The position numbers and the translations under genes were made by a program. 5,757 bases of DNA from an uncultured Oscillospiraceae bacterium (GTDB taxonomy: Bacteria > Bacillota > Clostridia > Oscillospirales > Oscillospiraceae): positions 1 through 5,757 of the forward strand of contig CAJUCA010000106.1 in the NCBI GenBank assembly GCA_910585265.1. Reading direction: 5' to 3'. The notes below the pieces were generated by a model. The model was not told the origin of the DNA. It made no database searches and saw nothing but the letters and a program-made list of their open reading frames with translations. Shown piece after piece: positions 4,561 to 5,757 of the stretch (positions are counted from its first letter, which is position 1; the number at the start of each line of letters is the position of its first letter).

Positions 4561-5757
4561 TCACCCCTCGGGGGCGGGGAGCAGGGCGGCGTACCGCTCC
4601 ACCACCTGGGCGGCGGAGCGCAGGGGGTCCTCCCCCTTCTTCAGCTTGAGGGTGAGGACGGGCTTGTCGCCGGGGGAGAACAGCATCCGCCCCGGATACT
4701 GCCCCGCCAGGGCGGCGATGGCCTCCAGCTGGAAGCGGTCCAGCGCGAAGGCGAGGCCGCCCCCCTTCTGGGTGATCTCGGTGATGGAGCAGGCCGCCGC
4801 CCGCCCCCGGAGCAGGGCCACGGAGATCAGGTTGTTCACCTGACGGGGCGGGTCGCCGTAGCGGTCGATGAGCTCGTCGGTCATGTCGTCCCCGTCCCCG
4901 CTGGTGCGGATGCGGGCGATCCGGCGGTACAGGTCCATCCGCTGGCCCGGGTCGGGGACGTACCGGTCCGGGATGGACGCCGCCACCGTGAGGTCCACCG
5001 CGCACTCGGGCAGGGCCTGGGGCTTTTCCCCCTTCTCCTCCAGCACCGCCTCCTCCAGCAGCTTCAGGTACAGGTCGTAGCCCACGCTCATGAGGAAGCC
5101 GGACTGCTCCGGCCCCAGCAGGTTGCCCGCGCCCCGGATCTCCAGATCCCGCATGGCGATCTTGAAGCCGGAGCCGAACTCGGCGTACTCCCGGATGGCG
5201 GACAGCCGCTTGGCGGCGATCTCGGTGAGCACCTTGCCCTGGCGGTAGGTCATGTAGGCGTAGGCCCGCCGGGGGGAGCGGCCCACCCGGCCCCGGATCT
5301 GGTGGAGCTGGGCCAGCCCCATCTTGTCCGCGTCCTTGATGATGAGGGTGTTCACGTTGGCGATGTCGATGCCCGTCTCGATGATGGTGGTGCAGACGAG
5401 TATGTCCACCTCCCCGTCGGACACCCGGGTCATCACGTCGTTCAGCTCGTCCTGACCCATTTTGCCGTGGCCCACGGCGATGGATACGTCCTCCCCCAGC
5501 AGCTCCTTGATCCGGGCGGCGGTGCGCTGGATGGTGTCCACCCGGTTGTGGAGGTAGTACACCTGCCCGCCCCGCTCCAGCTCCCGGCGCATGGCGTCGG
5601 CCAGCACCGACCAGTCGTGCTCCAGCACGTAGGTCTGCACCGGCTGGCGGCTGGCGGGGGGCTCCTCAATGGCGGACATATCCCGGATGCCGCTCAGGGC
5701 CATGTTCAGCGTCCGGGGGATGGGGGTGGCGGACAGGGTGAGCACGTCCACCTGCTT
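4561..5757 (-). CDS. mfd: Transcription-repair coupling factor Mfd, C-terminal 398 residues, 5' end outside window
   Basis: Mfd is a cytoplasmic ATP-dependent DNA translocase that removes stalled RNA polymerase from lesions and recruits UvrA. The frame is open to the right edge; a GTG at 5751 is internal. Counting from the edge, the visible parts are the helicase motif III block LTLSATPIPRTL (6-17), GQVYYLHNRV (64-73), motif V TTIIETGIDIANV (123-135), motif VI QLHQIRGRVGRS (150-161), and the translocation-in-RecG element RDLEIRGAGNLLGPEQSG (203-220). The C-terminal regulatory domain (D7) follows from about 252 and includes DRYVPDPGQRMDLYRRIA and DELIDRYGDPP. The first helicase motifs, the RNA polymerase-interaction domain and the UvrB-like modules lie beyond the window (full Mfd is about 1150-1180 residues). 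RecG shares the helicase part but lacks D7, so the assignment is firm. An mfd followed by a parvulin gene is, from memory, a familiar order in Clostridia. Confidence 0.97.
   Translation of the reverse strand, partial: KQVDVLTLSATPIPRTLNMALSGIRDMSAIEEPPASRQPVQTYVLEHDWSVLADAMRRELERGGQVYYLHNRVDTIQRTAARIKELLGEDVSIAVGHGKMGQDELNDVMTRVSDGEVDILVCTTIIETGIDIANVNTLIIKDADKMGLAQLHQIRGRVGRSPRRAYAYMTYRQGKVLTEIAAKRLSAIREYAEFGSGFKIAMRDLEIRGAGNLLGPEQSGFLMSVGYDLYLKLLEEAVLEEKGEKPQALPECAVDLTVAASIPDRYVPDPGQRMDLYRRIARIRTSGDGDDMTDELIDRYGDPPRQVNNLISVALLRGRAAACSITEITQKGGGLAFALDRFQLEAIAALAGQYPGRMLFSPGDKPVLTLKLKKGEDPLRSAAQVVERYAALLPAPEG

Noticed and set aside
4541..4563. Possible mfd terminator just after its stop
   Set aside because: On the - strand AGCCG-CTTC-CGGTT followed by a T-rich stretch gives only a 5-bp stem with a G-U pair, too weak to call. 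The T-run may simply be part of the foldase promoter region.

Overview
The window is GC-rich, densely coding DNA from a low-redundancy bacterial chromosome, probably a high-GC Clostridia/Oscillospiraceae-type gut Firmicute. This is inferred from a Noc-type ParB protein, a parvulin lipoprotein directly downstream of mfd, a thiolase resembling clostridial ThlA, strong GGGAGG ribosome sites, and short palindromic intergenic repeats of the kind common in that group. I recognise the families from memory; no search was run.

Left half, + strand (1-2219): the 3' end of an acetyl-CoA acetyltransferase (thiolase), a 232-bp gap filled almost entirely with foldable palindromes, then the two subunits of a 3-oxoacid-type CoA-transferase (atoD, atoA) whose stop and start codons overlap. 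Together these would interconvert acetyl-CoA, acetoacetyl-CoA and acetoacetate, with CoA passed to or from a short-chain fatty acid. In anaerobes this serves butyrate-type fermentation or acetoacetate/short-chain acid use. A strong intrinsic terminator (2238-2269) closes the unit.

Middle (2220-2377): a convergent boundary holding that terminator and an 81-bp mobile-looking palindromic element with 11-bp terminal inverted repeats (2270-2350).

Right half, - strand (5757 down to 2378): the C-terminal third of the transcription-repair coupling factor Mfd, then a secreted parvulin-type peptidyl-prolyl isomerase lipoprotein (PrsA-like) with its own promoter, then the nucleoid occlusion protein Noc. 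Between the last two genes is the most interesting structure here. A 62-nt near-perfect hairpin followed by six T residues looks like the terminator of the foldase gene. Its ascending arm and loop region also contain a consensus TATAAT for noc, and its descending arm contains the noc ribosome binding site.

No phage, CRISPR, toxin-antitoxin, defence or biosynthetic cluster is visible. Most of the window is ordinary housekeeping and fermentation sequence; the points worth a second look are the terminator/promoter overlay, a thiolase insertion, a changed CoA-transferase active-site motif, and the repeats.
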